From Tetramitus jugosus (Eukaryota > Heterolobosea > Eutetramitea > Acrasida > Vahlkampfiidae): a stretch of DNA of 64,000 nt. The stretch is from NCBI GenBank assembly GCA_937625935.1, contig OW569388.1, positions 186,001 to 250,000 on the forward strand. The letters are read 5' to 3'. A model generated the notes under the pieces. The model searched no databases. It had not been told where the DNA came from and was given only the letters and a program-made list of their open reading frames with translations. Shown here piece after piece: positions 19,895 through 28,475 of the stretch. The position numbers and the translations under genes are program-made. How positions within the stretch are numbered: position 1 is the first letter of the stretch; the number at the start of each line of letters is the position of its first letter.

Positions 19895-20987
19895 ATGACA
19901 GACAATGACAGTACCAATGCCCAAAATATTGGGGAAGAGAATGATTACGACACAGAGGAACAATTCTTGACCCTCAACATTTTTAAGTTGCTGTCATGTG
20001 ACATGCAAATTAACATTTTAACATTCCTGTGCATTCAAGATTTGTATCCTATTTCATTGAGTTGTAAACATGGTGCATACTTGGTTATGAGTCCTGAGAC
20101 TGATGGATACCTGTGGGGTTCTATGGCGAGTCAGCTCGGACTCAACAAGGAAGAAATCAGTCGAGTCATCATGAACGAAGAAGATCAAAAGAAGAACCAC
20201 GAGCTCTCTGAAGAGGAAACAACCACTTCCTTGGGTGATGAATCTCCCTTGTATCTCGAAACTAACCTGATGAATGAAGGTGGAACCACCACATATTGTC
20301 ACCGCCTTCCATAGGATAACTGTTGTTTGTTTGAATTCCATCAGTTGGGATCCTGATACAAGAGTACAAGACTCCGATATTCGATTGCACAATTGCAACA
20401 GAACAATATCATGTGAAAACACCGACAGGTGGTCTACGATCCGAACCAATAGAAAACTCGAAATGGGCAAAATTTATTGTTGGGAATTCATTCTGGATGA
20501 GCATGACAATGGAACTTACAATAGCTCGAGAATGTATGTTGGAATCGAGAGAAGTACCTATCCTTTTACGGAGGGAGCGGATGAGACCAACAAACTTATT
20601 GGCTATCGGACTGATGGTGTTAGTTATTGTATTGGCCAACATTCAGTTCACAGGTTACATGACCAGTGCCGAGACCCAGCTCTTCGATCTATCTTGTACG
20701 ACAAACATTTTGTGTTCAGTTCAGGTGACACGATTGCCATGAAGCTCGATTTGAAGAATCTGAGTGATTCAAACACTGCTTCCATGCATCTCTTCAAGAA
20801 TAACGAGTACTTCCTGACCATAACAGACATTCTGACTCAAGGTATCTTGTACTATCCTGCCATATCAGTCATTGGTCGTCAAAGAGTGACCATCAGAATG
20901 ACACATCCTCATACCATGCTCGAAGAACCGATTCGCATGAATCTGGAGCAGTATGAGAAGCATCCCTCTGCTTGCTCGATTCAATAA
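19895..20987 (+). pseudogene. F-box/SPRY gene with a frameshift
   Basis: First frame 19895-20314: an F-box (LLSCDMQINILTFLCIQDLYPISLSC, about residues 32-57) plus an acidic linker. Second frame, open to 20987: a SPRY/B30.2-like domain with KIYCWEFILDE, a central MYVGIERSTYPF, GYRTDGVSYCIG, SGDTIAMKLDL and ASMHLFKNNEY, which are the SPRY strand motifs. The frames overlap at 20274-20314; two stops close the second frame immediately before 20274, so the switch must fall in that 41-nt overlap and equals one extra base in the genome. No GT-AG intron that keeps both frames was found. F-box-SPRY proteins such as FBXO45 are ubiquitin ligase adaptors. Broken gene or consensus error. Confidence 0.65.
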
Positions 20988-20999
20988 CATGCTCCTCGC

Positions 21000-21085
21000 T
21001 CGCTCGTTGATGATTGGGCGGAAACAACCATCAACACCATTAAATCCACCTCGCTCGTTGATGTTTCCACCAACACCATTAAATC
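21000..21085 (+). repeat. Short imperfect direct repeat
   Basis: TCGCTCGTTGATG occurs at 21000-21012 and 21051-21063, and CAACACCATTAAATC at 21032-21046 and 21071-21085, so two units of about 47 and 35 bp lie in tandem just after the F-box/SPRY frame. The second unit has lost about 12 bp internally. Confidence 0.8.
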
Positions 21086-21495
21086 ATCATTTGCTCTATC
21101 GATCATGTATTGTTAACGATATTTCGCTCTGCCTGGTGTTTATTTCGCTTTTTGCGGCCAGCTCTTTAACTCAAAGTTTTGTTGAAAAACTAGTCAACTC
21201 AACGTGTTGGTGTGAGTGGAACGGTCAAACTCATTCAACAAACATCGATTTGTTTAGTTGATGGGAGCTTAGTTTTCGTTCTGATACACTTTTTTGATGA
21301 GAGGTCGTGATCAAAAAATGTTCCTGAGAGGAAGTTCTTCGATCTACATAAGAATGGAAATGAAAAAATTATCTGGAAATGAAAAATCATATTTATTTTG
21401 GCCAAGTTGCTCTGTTCACCAACAAGAAAAACAACCTTAAGAAGTAACAACCAGTTAACAACAAGAACCAACAAAACTCAATCTCATAAAATACA

Positions 21496-21718
21496 ATGGC
21501 CAGCTCAAATACCTCCTCTAGAAGAAACATGATCAAGAAGTGCTCCCTCAAGGAACCAAGCACCAAAGAACATTGTTGCAAAGGGAACAAGAACGCGAAG
21601 GAACATTAACTACAATGAAACTGCATTGTCGAGAGCAGCTCTATCTGGCGTGATGAGCAAGAAGAAGGGCAGAACCAGCTCGAAGAACACTCTTGAGAAG
21701 AGAACTGCTTCTCATTGA
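21496..21718 (+). pseudogene. Possible small basic protein gene, frame broken
   Basis: An ATG at 21496 follows an A/C-rich leader like those of the real genes here. It reads MASSNTSSRRNMIKK and ends after 37 residues at 21609. From about 21540 a second frame is open to the TGA at 21716-21718 and has the same Lys/Arg/Ser-rich style (KKKGRTSSKNTLEKR). One base change in the region near 21540 would join them into about 73 residues. No family recognised; could be chance. Confidence 0.3.
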
Positions 21719-21794
21719 ACATTGTAACTTGTGAATACGAAATAAACGCTAACTAGGAATCAAATAATCTGAGATGTTTCAAATTATTGTTAAC

Positions 21795-21871
21795 TTCTGT
21801 TGTTCGAAAAGAAAATGGGATCACAACTCGGAATAGAGCGTAATCCCACGAGCCACTTTGTGACTCTGAAC
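21795..21871. repeat. Dispersed 76-bp element, copy 2
   Basis: Second copy of the element at 16923-16998. Its hairpin stem is CACGA..TTGTG, where a G-U pair replaces an A-U pair of copy 1, so pairing is kept. It lies about 170 bp from a 5S fragment. Confidence 0.6.
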
Positions 21872-22043
21872 TGTGAGGCAGTTACGAAGAAATAATCAGT
21901 AAATTGGTTGCTTTGGTTGGTCGAAAAGAAGCAATAGCGAGAATGTCTTTGTTTTTAAAACCAAAGTTTGCTCCTGTGGGAACCATATCAATATGGGATA
22001 TCGTCTAGTTCTAGCAAGCAAGTTCGAACCGGTTGACGCCAAA

Positions 22044-22102
22044 GCCTACCTTACTGAGGGTTCACGAGTAGTCTCCTGTCTCAAGACTATCTCAGCCAGA
22101 TG
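22044..22102 (-). pseudogene. 5S rRNA fragment (3' half)
   Basis: 59 nt about 90% identical to the 3' half of the intact 5S gene at 16304-16422, ending in the same GTAGGCTTT. Similarity stops abruptly at the position of the 5S loop A/helix II return strand; upstream bases are unrelated. It is a truncated copy and cannot make a 5S RNA. Confidence 0.85.
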
Positions 22103-22289
22103 ACCTGTTGTACGTTCACGCACTTCATCTTCCTGAACAATTGCCAGAAACCTCAGGGTATCCGATCAGTATGGGACCGTCATCCCAAGAACGATTAAAC
22201 ATCCCAAAATACTCACGGAGTAATTGTAGTTTCGATTCAAGTAATAAAACTGCGACCTACGTGTTTTCAATTGGCTCAGTAAACAAAGC

Positions 22290-24167
22290 ATGACGCCACA
22301 AAAACCGAATTGCACAAGACGGTGGACCACCTTCAGCCAAACTAGTTCAATAACACCCACGCGGCATTGTCTTCTTTTCTTCTTATGGTGCCTCTTGCTT
22401 GCCACGATCTCTGTTGTTCAATGTGAAGAATCCTCATCGTCTCTCTGCGTAGGTTACAATGATCCAGCTGTTGTTACTAGACTCATTACCGATTCCAAGG
22501 ACGATGTTTCGTGGAGCGTCATTTTAGATTTTCAAGTGTTTCACAAGAGCGAACATGACGAGGAAGAAAATCGCAGCACACGCGACCAAGCAAGAAAGCT
22601 TTTGCGCTTGAAAACGAAAGCTAAAGGTAGCTTTAGAGCTACAAGTGCTCGTGGCGAAACGAAAGAACAAGAGGAAGGAGAAGAGGAATCTCCAACATTG
22701 ATTCTTTACTTGGCAATGCAAGGAAGTGATTATGTGCGGCATCGTCATGGTGCTCACAATAAAACGGCAGTTGAACTCGTGTTGTTCAATGTGGACACAG
22801 AGGAGAGCACTGTCATTTCTGGTGGTGACGATGATGAGAGCTCTCGTCAGAAGGATGACAATGATGATGATGACGATGAGTCGTTGTCAGAGATGTGTGG
22901 TATGACACCGTTTGATAAGTTTGGTGCCAACTACATTTTGAGCTATAGGCCAATGATACGACATTTGGGTCATCTAGTCATCTCCCGGTTCGAAGAGGGC
23001 TCCCTCTCTGAGAATTTTACATTTGCTGATATCAGTGATAATCCTGTGCTGTACATGAACGGTTCACTAGCGCGATACGTTTCTGCTCACGAATCTTCGT
23101 TCGTATTTTACAATACACCCTGTCCGCTGATGGTCACAGATGAATCAGGCAACGAAGGACGGTTATTGGTGCACTCCAAGGAAGGAACAATTGTTCTAAT
23201 GCTCTATCGTAGCATGAACGATATTTCCAACTCAAAAAAGACGGTTCTGCTGCCCAAGGTGCTCGGTGCGGCGCCACAGCAATTTGATGTCAACTTTTTG
23301 AAGCTCGATCGGCGTACAGGTGACACTTATGTCATTATTAAGCTCTTTCGTCCCTCTCAAATTGCATTTGAAACATTGCATAACTTGCAGCACAACACAG
23401 TTGTAAAGTTTACAGATGAGCACAACTCGGCTGTTCGTATCCTGTTTCGTGTTGATGCCAATGGTATCATTCGAGGTATCAAGCAAATATCGAAACCTGC
23501 GCACGTGATTGACATTTTCCACATGACAGGCATCGACTTATTCTATGAGCGACATTCTACTAGTCTCTGTATCACGGGTCATGTCGGAACACTCTCTGTT
23601 TTTATGCGTTATGACAATGTGGATCGCATGGCACTTGAATCGAGGAGAGATCCCGATTTGTATGTCACTTATCCAGGCATTCTCTCATCTGCAGCTCTCT
23701 ATAGCAAGTCAGACTCGATTGTGGTGATGGACAATGATGACGGTCTGGCATTTATTGGCGGTGAGACCGATCATCCACTCGAGATAATGGAATATGGAAA
23801 GGCGTACCTACTGCTGATTGATGTAAGGACGGGTGAAGCCATTGAATCTCGTATTTGGCCAGTGTTTGGCAACAATGGAGAAAGAGTGAAGCAGATACGA
23901 GTGACAAAAGATGGTGACATGTTCTTTTCGAGTGTCTATGATTTATCTGATGATGACTCACCAAAGTCTGCAATCAACTCTTTGAAATGCTCTGGTGGCC
24001 TACTGGTAGACAAGATATTATTGATCATCATGGGTGCAGTAGGTCTTGCTTCTGGATTTGTACTTCTGTTGACTCTTGCTTTATCTCTCGGCCGGTACTT
24101 CTATTTGAAACGAAAGAGCGTGGTTGAGACTGGATGTGATCCGGAACGGTTGAGATTGGTCAACTAG
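22290..24167 (+). CDS. Type I membrane glycoprotein, family unknown
   Basis: 625 residues. Hydrophobic signal peptide at about residues 27-48 (CLLFFLWCLLLATISVVQC), a large lumenal or extracellular part with several sequons (NRST, NKTA, NFTF, NGSL), one transmembrane helix near the C-terminus (ILLIIMGAVGLASGFVLLLTLALSLG, about 576-602) and a short basic cytosolic tail. An acidic, Asp-rich loop lies at about residues 178-204. The ectodomain has many short beta-strand-like stretches of the kind seen in beta-propellers, but no recognisable motif. I cannot assign a function. Upstream is gene-poor DNA with a 5S relic. Convergent with the MOSC gene. Confidence 0.75.
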   Translation: MTPQKPNCTRRWTTFSQTSSITPTRHCLLFFLWCLLLATISVVQCEESSSSLCVGYNDPAVVTRLITDSKDDVSWSVILDFQVFHKSEHDEEENRSTRDQARKLLRLKTKAKGSFRATSARGETKEQEEGEEESPTLILYLAMQGSDYVRHRHGAHNKTAVELVLFNVDTEESTVISGGDDDESSRQKDDNDDDDDESLSEMCGMTPFDKFGANYILSYRPMIRHLGHLVISRFEEGSLSENFTFADISDNPVLYMNGSLARYVSAHESSFVFYNTPCPLMVTDESGNEGRLLVHSKEGTIVLMLYRSMNDISNSKKTVLLPKVLGAAPQQFDVNFLKLDRRTGDTYVIIKLFRPSQIAFETLHNLQHNTVVKFTDEHNSAVRILFRVDANGIIRGIKQISKPAHVIDIFHMTGIDLFYERHSTSLCITGHVGTLSVFMRYDNVDRMALESRRDPDLYVTYPGILSSAALYSKSDSIVVMDNDDGLAFIGGETDHPLEIMEYGKAYLLLIDVRTGEAIESRIWPVFGNNGERVKQIRVTKDGDMFFSSVYDLSDDDSPKSAINSLKCSGGLLVDKILLIIMGAVGLASGFVLLLTLALSLGRYFYLKRKSVVETGCDPERLRLVN

Positions 24168-24330
24168 TAGCACATGTCACAAGATACCTCTAATTAAGTC
24201 CAGGAGTTTTACCTCAGCAGCAATTGCATCGATCATAACAACAGGACGAGGTGGACAATGATCCGTCATAATTAAATTAATATAATGCGGTCCAGAATCT
24301 GCAATCATCATTTTATTCCTGTTCATGAAA

Positions 24331-25584
24331 TTAACTAGTACTGAATGGTGGGCAGTCCCATGTGGAATCGACATTAATAAGATCACCGACACGAACGACC
24401 TTGTTGATGGAATCTGTGCTGTGCATGATGTTGATACCGAACAATGGATTCTTTGATTCCTGTGTTGTGTGATATTGGCTCAGTTGATAGGATGGTCCCT
24501 CTAGCTCCAACTTGCCAACCTCAGGGTTGACGTTTGGCATGGAACATCTGGTGCACACCTTGACATTGTACAATGTGATTCCAGTGCTCTCCTCTTGCGT
24601 GCCATCGGAAGACAAGCGACTCAAATGCATCTGCTTCCAATACTCTTCCTCAAATGGTTGCAGAGTACCATTTCTCTCGACAACAATATTGCCTCTGAAT
24701 CTCACCATGGAAGCCTGGTTGTTCTCTGGCAATTTCTTATTCACATCATCCAGAGAGTTCTCTGTTGTGATCAAGTAAGGGAATCCGTCGGCGAATGCTG
24801 TCTGAAGCATAGGTGCCTTCTCTCCCAAGTTCAAAAATTCGTTGTAGAACTCATTTCCCGGAGTCCGATCAAAACTGTTTGGCGCCATCACTAATCGTAG
24901 TCCTGGTTTATTGGCTGCTTTGCTCAGCCAATCAGCAACCTCATCTCCCATATCGATGGACTTGAATTGATTGCCCCAAATTTCAGCCCATACGAGCTTA
25001 TCAGCATTGTTAGCTGTCAAGAACGAACCAAATGGTAGTTCAAAATTGGACGAGATTTCTCCTCCATTGACCTTAGAGCCCTGATCTGTTCCTGAGCTTG
25101 ACACAGCGCTCTCTGATGATTCAGATGATCCAATCTTGTACAGTGTCAATGTTTCATTATCCAATGAAACACGTGCACCGATTAAGCTTAATCTTGGTAA
25201 TTGTCTTTGAGTAACAAACTTGTAGCACTCTTCTTCTTTCTCCTGCTCTTGTTGTGTTTCTTGTTCTTGTTCAGGCCAAACTTCTTCGTCCGATAATTTC
25301 TTGGCAACAGCTTTTGGCATCTTCATGACAACCATCCATTGTCGATCATAGAGGAAACCACGAGGACCAACCTTCCACTCAGAGACACTCATTCCTTGAA
25401 GAGACTTGACAGGAAAAATGTTCAGTTCAGAGATACGGTTTGGCTCAGGCTTTGTAATCTGTTGGGTGGTTTTTTTGTAAAGATAGTAAACTCCGCCACT
25501 CAAAAGAAGGGTAGCTCCTGCAACAGCCAAAGAAGTGACAAGAGTGTTACTAGTAGAAGAGGAATTGTGATCACCTGACGTCAT
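24331..25584 (-). CDS. MOSC-domain protein, mARC-like
   Basis: 417 residues from the first ATG (MTSGDHNSSST). An N-terminal hydrophobic helix (LVTSLAVAGATLLLSGGVYYLY, about 14-35) followed by basic residues fits an outer-membrane mitochondrial anchor as in mARC. Then a MOSC N-terminal barrel (ISELNIFPVKSLQGMSV; GFLYDRQWMVV) and the MOSC domain with RTPGNEFYN, DGFPYLITTENSLDDVN and RFRGNIVVE. The molybdenum-ligand Cys is in VKVCTRCSMPNVNPEVG, near residue 350. mARC enzymes reduce N-hydroxylated compounds with cytochrome b5 and its reductase. Acidic Gln/Glu and Ser-rich insertions between the two parts are longer than in the animal enzymes. Confidence 0.88.
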   Translation of the reverse strand: MTSGDHNSSSTSNTLVTSLAVAGATLLLSGGVYYLYKKTTQQITKPEPNRISELNIFPVKSLQGMSVSEWKVGPRGFLYDRQWMVVMKMPKAVAKKLSDEEVWPEQEQETQQEQEKEEECYKFVTQRQLPRLSLIGARVSLDNETLTLYKIGSSESSESAVSSSGTDQGSKVNGGEISSNFELPFGSFLTANNADKLVWAEIWGNQFKSIDMGDEVADWLSKAANKPGLRLVMAPNSFDRTPGNEFYNEFLNLGEKAPMLQTAFADGFPYLITTENSLDDVNKKLPENNQASMVRFRGNIVVERNGTLQPFEEEYWKQMHLSRLSSDGTQEESTGITLYNVKVCTRCSMPNVNPEVGKLELEGPSYQLSQYHTTQESKNPLFGINIMHSTDSINKVVRVGDLINVDSTWDCPPFSTS

Positions 25585-25842
25585 TGTTTTTATAGAGAGT
25601 GTGAGAATGTGTTTTTGTTTTTTGTTGTTTCTGCTTTTCGATTTTGTTGTCGTCAGAACGAATGAATACCTGAGGAGAAATAGTACTTCTAATTTGGTGG
25701 AGATGGAATCTTGGGAATCAGGTCCCACTCACACCCGTGATTCTTCGTCAGTGCGTCACAATACTCAATGTTCACATGCTTCACCGAACGTCAGCACGTT
25801 ACCAGGAGGTCAATGAGAGAATTGCACCAAACTTTTAAAAAG

Positions 25843-26726
25843 CAAGTTCTTCCAATATTGTTGATCCGGTAAATCCATGTCGGTTTTTTCCGAAACTTTC
25901 ACTGAAAAAACTTTTCGAAGTGCCCTAAAAGTTTTCTGATGTTCCGATTGAGCCAAAAAGTTTTTCTCGAAAGTTTAATTCAACAAACACCCATCGCCAA
26001 CAAGAGATGACCAGTCAAGACGAATTGGAGAAGCTCGCAGACTAGTTGAGAGAGCAACACGAGAACATGACAGATGAAAAACTGAGCGACAGAATGTAAA
26101 GGCGTATTTCATGAAGAAACTAAAGAGTACCACTGAAGGGGAGTACAAAGTTGCGTCAGTGCATGCCAAAGCAAATGATGAATATGTCAAAAGCCAGCAA
26201 GAGATTCTCAAAAACTGGAACCATTGGAGAATTGGAAAGAAACTAAATTCTTGGAAGAGCTCATGCAGTATTCGTAATGGCTTTTGCCTGTCATGCCAAT
26301 ATCGACATGTTTTTTGCAGGGAGCTCATGGCGCACCAAGGTGGGTGAAGCCAACATAGAACTTACCAAACCTAGCAAGCAATTATTTTGTGACATCATGA
26401 TGAATCACCTAATCGACCAAACACCCATACACACTGAGAAAAATAATATCCAATTTTGAATATAGTTGTTGTGTTTCGGTCTTCCAAGCTTCTTGAGGGA
26501 GGCACCATCACATGCGACCTTACTGAATGAACGTAACAATGAATATTGTTGTATGATGTTGATATCATTCGTTGATTTATTCGTGCACCATTTTCATAAA
26601 TTCTTCCCTTGGATGAAAGTCTTAGGATTTTTTGTTGGTAACTTTCATTGAAAGTTTGAACGAATTTTTGGAAAGTTTAGCGCCAAGCGATCGACATGGA
26701 TTTACCGGATCAACAATATGAACTTG
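25843..26726. mobile_element. Decayed element with terminal inverted repeats
   Basis: 28 bp at 25855-25882 are the exact reverse complement of 26692-26719 (core ATTGTTGATCCGGTAAATCC). Just outside, CAAGTTC (25843-25849) and GAACTTG (26720-26726) extend the pairing after a 5-bp insertion in the left end. AAACTTTC-type motifs recur just inside both ends. The interior (about 800 bp) holds only broken coding traces. The size, perfect inverted ends and decayed interior fit a non-autonomous DNA transposon. I found no clear target-site duplication and no second copy in the window. The right end lies 42 bp from the start codon of the phosphatase gene. Confidence 0.7.
26005..26335 (+). pseudogene. Broken coiled-coil coding remnant inside the element
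   Basis: Plus-strand reading gives short stretches of coding character interrupted by stops and frame changes: MTSQDELEKLAD then TAG, then LREQHENMTDEKLSDRM then TAA, then KKLKSTTEGEYKVASVHAKA ... EILKNW, then ENWKETKFLEELMQYS in another frame. The composition is that of a charged helical protein. It is not a transposase that I recognise. Consistent with old coding DNA inside the element. Confidence 0.4.
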
Positions 26727-26767
26727 TTCAGGACAAAAAAAGAACAGAAAACAAACGATAGCAAGAC

Positions 26768-28279
26768 ATGTCCACAGATAACAGTAACAACAAGAAGGTC
26801 ACAAAATACTTTGTGAATGTTCATACGTGCACCAATGAACCCATCATTGTTCCGATTCCAAATCCCGCCACCATAACGATCAAAGATTTTGCGCGCCACA
26901 TTTTCGATTACTGTGCCCGATATTCCGTTCAAGGATTTTCCGCGAGTGACGATCACTCCATTTACGATAGCCACAAGATTGATATTTGCTATTTGAACAC
27001 GGTGATCAACACTGGTGGCGATGATAATGACTCATTGTACCTCTCCAGTGTCGCCAACGTTCCTTTCCAGCAATTCTCTGTCAATGAACACCCAGAAAGT
27101 GAAGAGCTATTCACTATTGCTAGAAGTGCCACCAATTTGTACCTAAGGAACGAAAAGACTCAAGAAATTGTTCAAAAGCTTACCCAATTCCGTAATGAAC
27201 AATTCCAGGAAGCTCTAAATGAGCAACAACAACAAGAAGAAGCGGCAGCAGAGGAAGTTAACAAGAAAAAGCTAACGCTTCCATCGAGTCTGAGCTCTTT
27301 GGATCGAAAATTTGTTCACTGTATCGCTGAACAACTAGAGCTTCATCATCAGAGCACTGGTCCCTCCAGTGATCGAAAGTTGGTTGTTTCCTATCGCAAA
27401 GCTGTCAAGAAGGCCACATCTGGTCGACCAAACATCAAGCCCATTATCATTACACAGATCAAGAAGGCTCATTCAAAGATTCCAAAGGGAATGAGCACTG
27501 TGATTGATCAGTTTCTTTATCTTGGATCCGGTAGAGATGCCAATGATATTGATCAGTTGACTAACAACAATATTAGTCATATTTTGAACTGTACAATGGA
27601 ATGGCCTGCATTTCATGCACTCCCAGAGACAATCACACTCAAAAGATTGCCTCTTCAAGATATAAGCTCGGCCAACATTTCACGATTGTTTGATGAAGTT
27701 CATCAATTCTTGGATGAAGCAAAAAAGAATGGTGGAAGGGTGCTTGTGCATTGTACAATTGGAAAATCAAGATCAGCATCTCTCGTCTTGAGTTATTTGA
27801 TGAGAACCGAGAAGATGAACTTGGGACAAGCTCATTCATACCTGATCGAAAGAAGAAACATTATTAAGCCAAATGATGGTTTCATGAGACAGCTCATGGA
27901 CCTTGAACATCAACTCTATAATGGACAGTACTCGAATGAAAGCAAACAATCAACATCACTACCATGGGAGTTCAACGAGGAGCCTCTGCCAACGGAGGAG
28001 GAATTGCAGCGAATGAGACAAGAGAAGGAAAATTTGCAACGTAGAGTCAGCGAAAAGACTGAGGAGTTATTACCAGTTAGCGAATTGGAAAGGTTGGCTC
28101 AGGAACAGACATCAAATAGCGAAATGATGGGAGCTTTTATCCAAAGAGTCGTCAAAGCTGTTACAGGTGATATCAAACAGAGCGGATTGCCTGAAAGGGA
28201 ACTTAGGAATTCTGTGAGCAAATACGCAAAGGAATGGTATTTGAAGAATTGTCAAAATACTGAAATGAAACAAGAATAA
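26768..28279 (+). CDS. R3H-domain dual-specificity phosphatase
   Basis: 503 residues. Middle section about residues 175-220 fits an R3H single-strand nucleic acid binding domain: LPSSLSSLDRKFVHCIAEQLELHHQ... SDRKLVVSYRK, with the Arg-x3-His motif as RKFVH. A dual-specificity phosphatase domain follows (about 245-385): QFLYLGSGRDA, LPLQDISSANISRLFDEV and the P-loop HCTIGKSRS with catalytic Cys329. Downstream ERRNIIKPNDGF is the usual DSP helix region. The general acid Asp is probably in PLQDISS. The first 120 residues and the helical C-terminus are unassigned. Single exon. The promoter region includes the right end of the inverted-repeat element. Confidence 0.85.
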   Translation: MSTDNSNNKKVTKYFVNVHTCTNEPIIVPIPNPATITIKDFARHIFDYCARYSVQGFSASDDHSIYDSHKIDICYLNTVINTGGDDNDSLYLSSVANVPFQQFSVNEHPESEELFTIARSATNLYLRNEKTQEIVQKLTQFRNEQFQEALNEQQQQEEAAAEEVNKKKLTLPSSLSSLDRKFVHCIAEQLELHHQSTGPSSDRKLVVSYRKAVKKATSGRPNIKPIIITQIKKAHSKIPKGMSTVIDQFLYLGSGRDANDIDQLTNNNISHILNCTMEWPAFHALPETITLKRLPLQDISSANISRLFDEVHQFLDEAKKNGGRVLVHCTIGKSRSASLVLSYLMRTEKMNLGQAHSYLIERRNIIKPNDGFMRQLMDLEHQLYNGQYSNESKQSTSLPWEFNEEPLPTEEELQRMRQEKENLQRRVSEKTEELLPVSELERLAQEQTSNSEMMGAFIQRVVKAVTGDIKQSGLPERELRNSVSKYAKEWYLKNCQNTEMKQE

Positions 28280-28475
28280 AGCAATTGAATGTCATGTTCA
28301 CGAATCATCGCTTTTAAATAAAATTTGGTGGATATAACATCCAAAAATTGAAAACTTGTTCAGTCAAAATTGGCCTGGTGTGTTGCCTGTCCGTAAGTTG
28401 GAGGAAATTAATGGATATAGGGGATTCCGAAAAAATAGTGTCGATGATAACAAACCAATGTCCTTGTTATCATTC

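Larger units (their letters stand above)
20988..22289. other. Gene-poor 1.3 kb with repeat relics
   Basis: Holds the short direct repeat, the possible small basic ORF, the second 76-bp element and the 5S fragment. I see no intact gene. The AT-rich 21260-21480 portion has no features. Confidence 0.5.

Noticed and set aside
20280-20344. Short GT-AG intron joining the F-box and SPRY frames
   Set aside because: The 38-nt option creates a stop and the 65-nt option enters the wrong frame, so a one-base shift fits better.
25975-26328. Minus-strand 117-codon frame
   Set aside because: It is antisense to the decayed coding trace and has no domain or leader.
26111-26347. 78-codon plus frame upstream of the R3H phosphatase as a gene
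   Set aside because: Its ATG is internal to a longer degraded coding trace, and it lies inside the inverted-repeat element.
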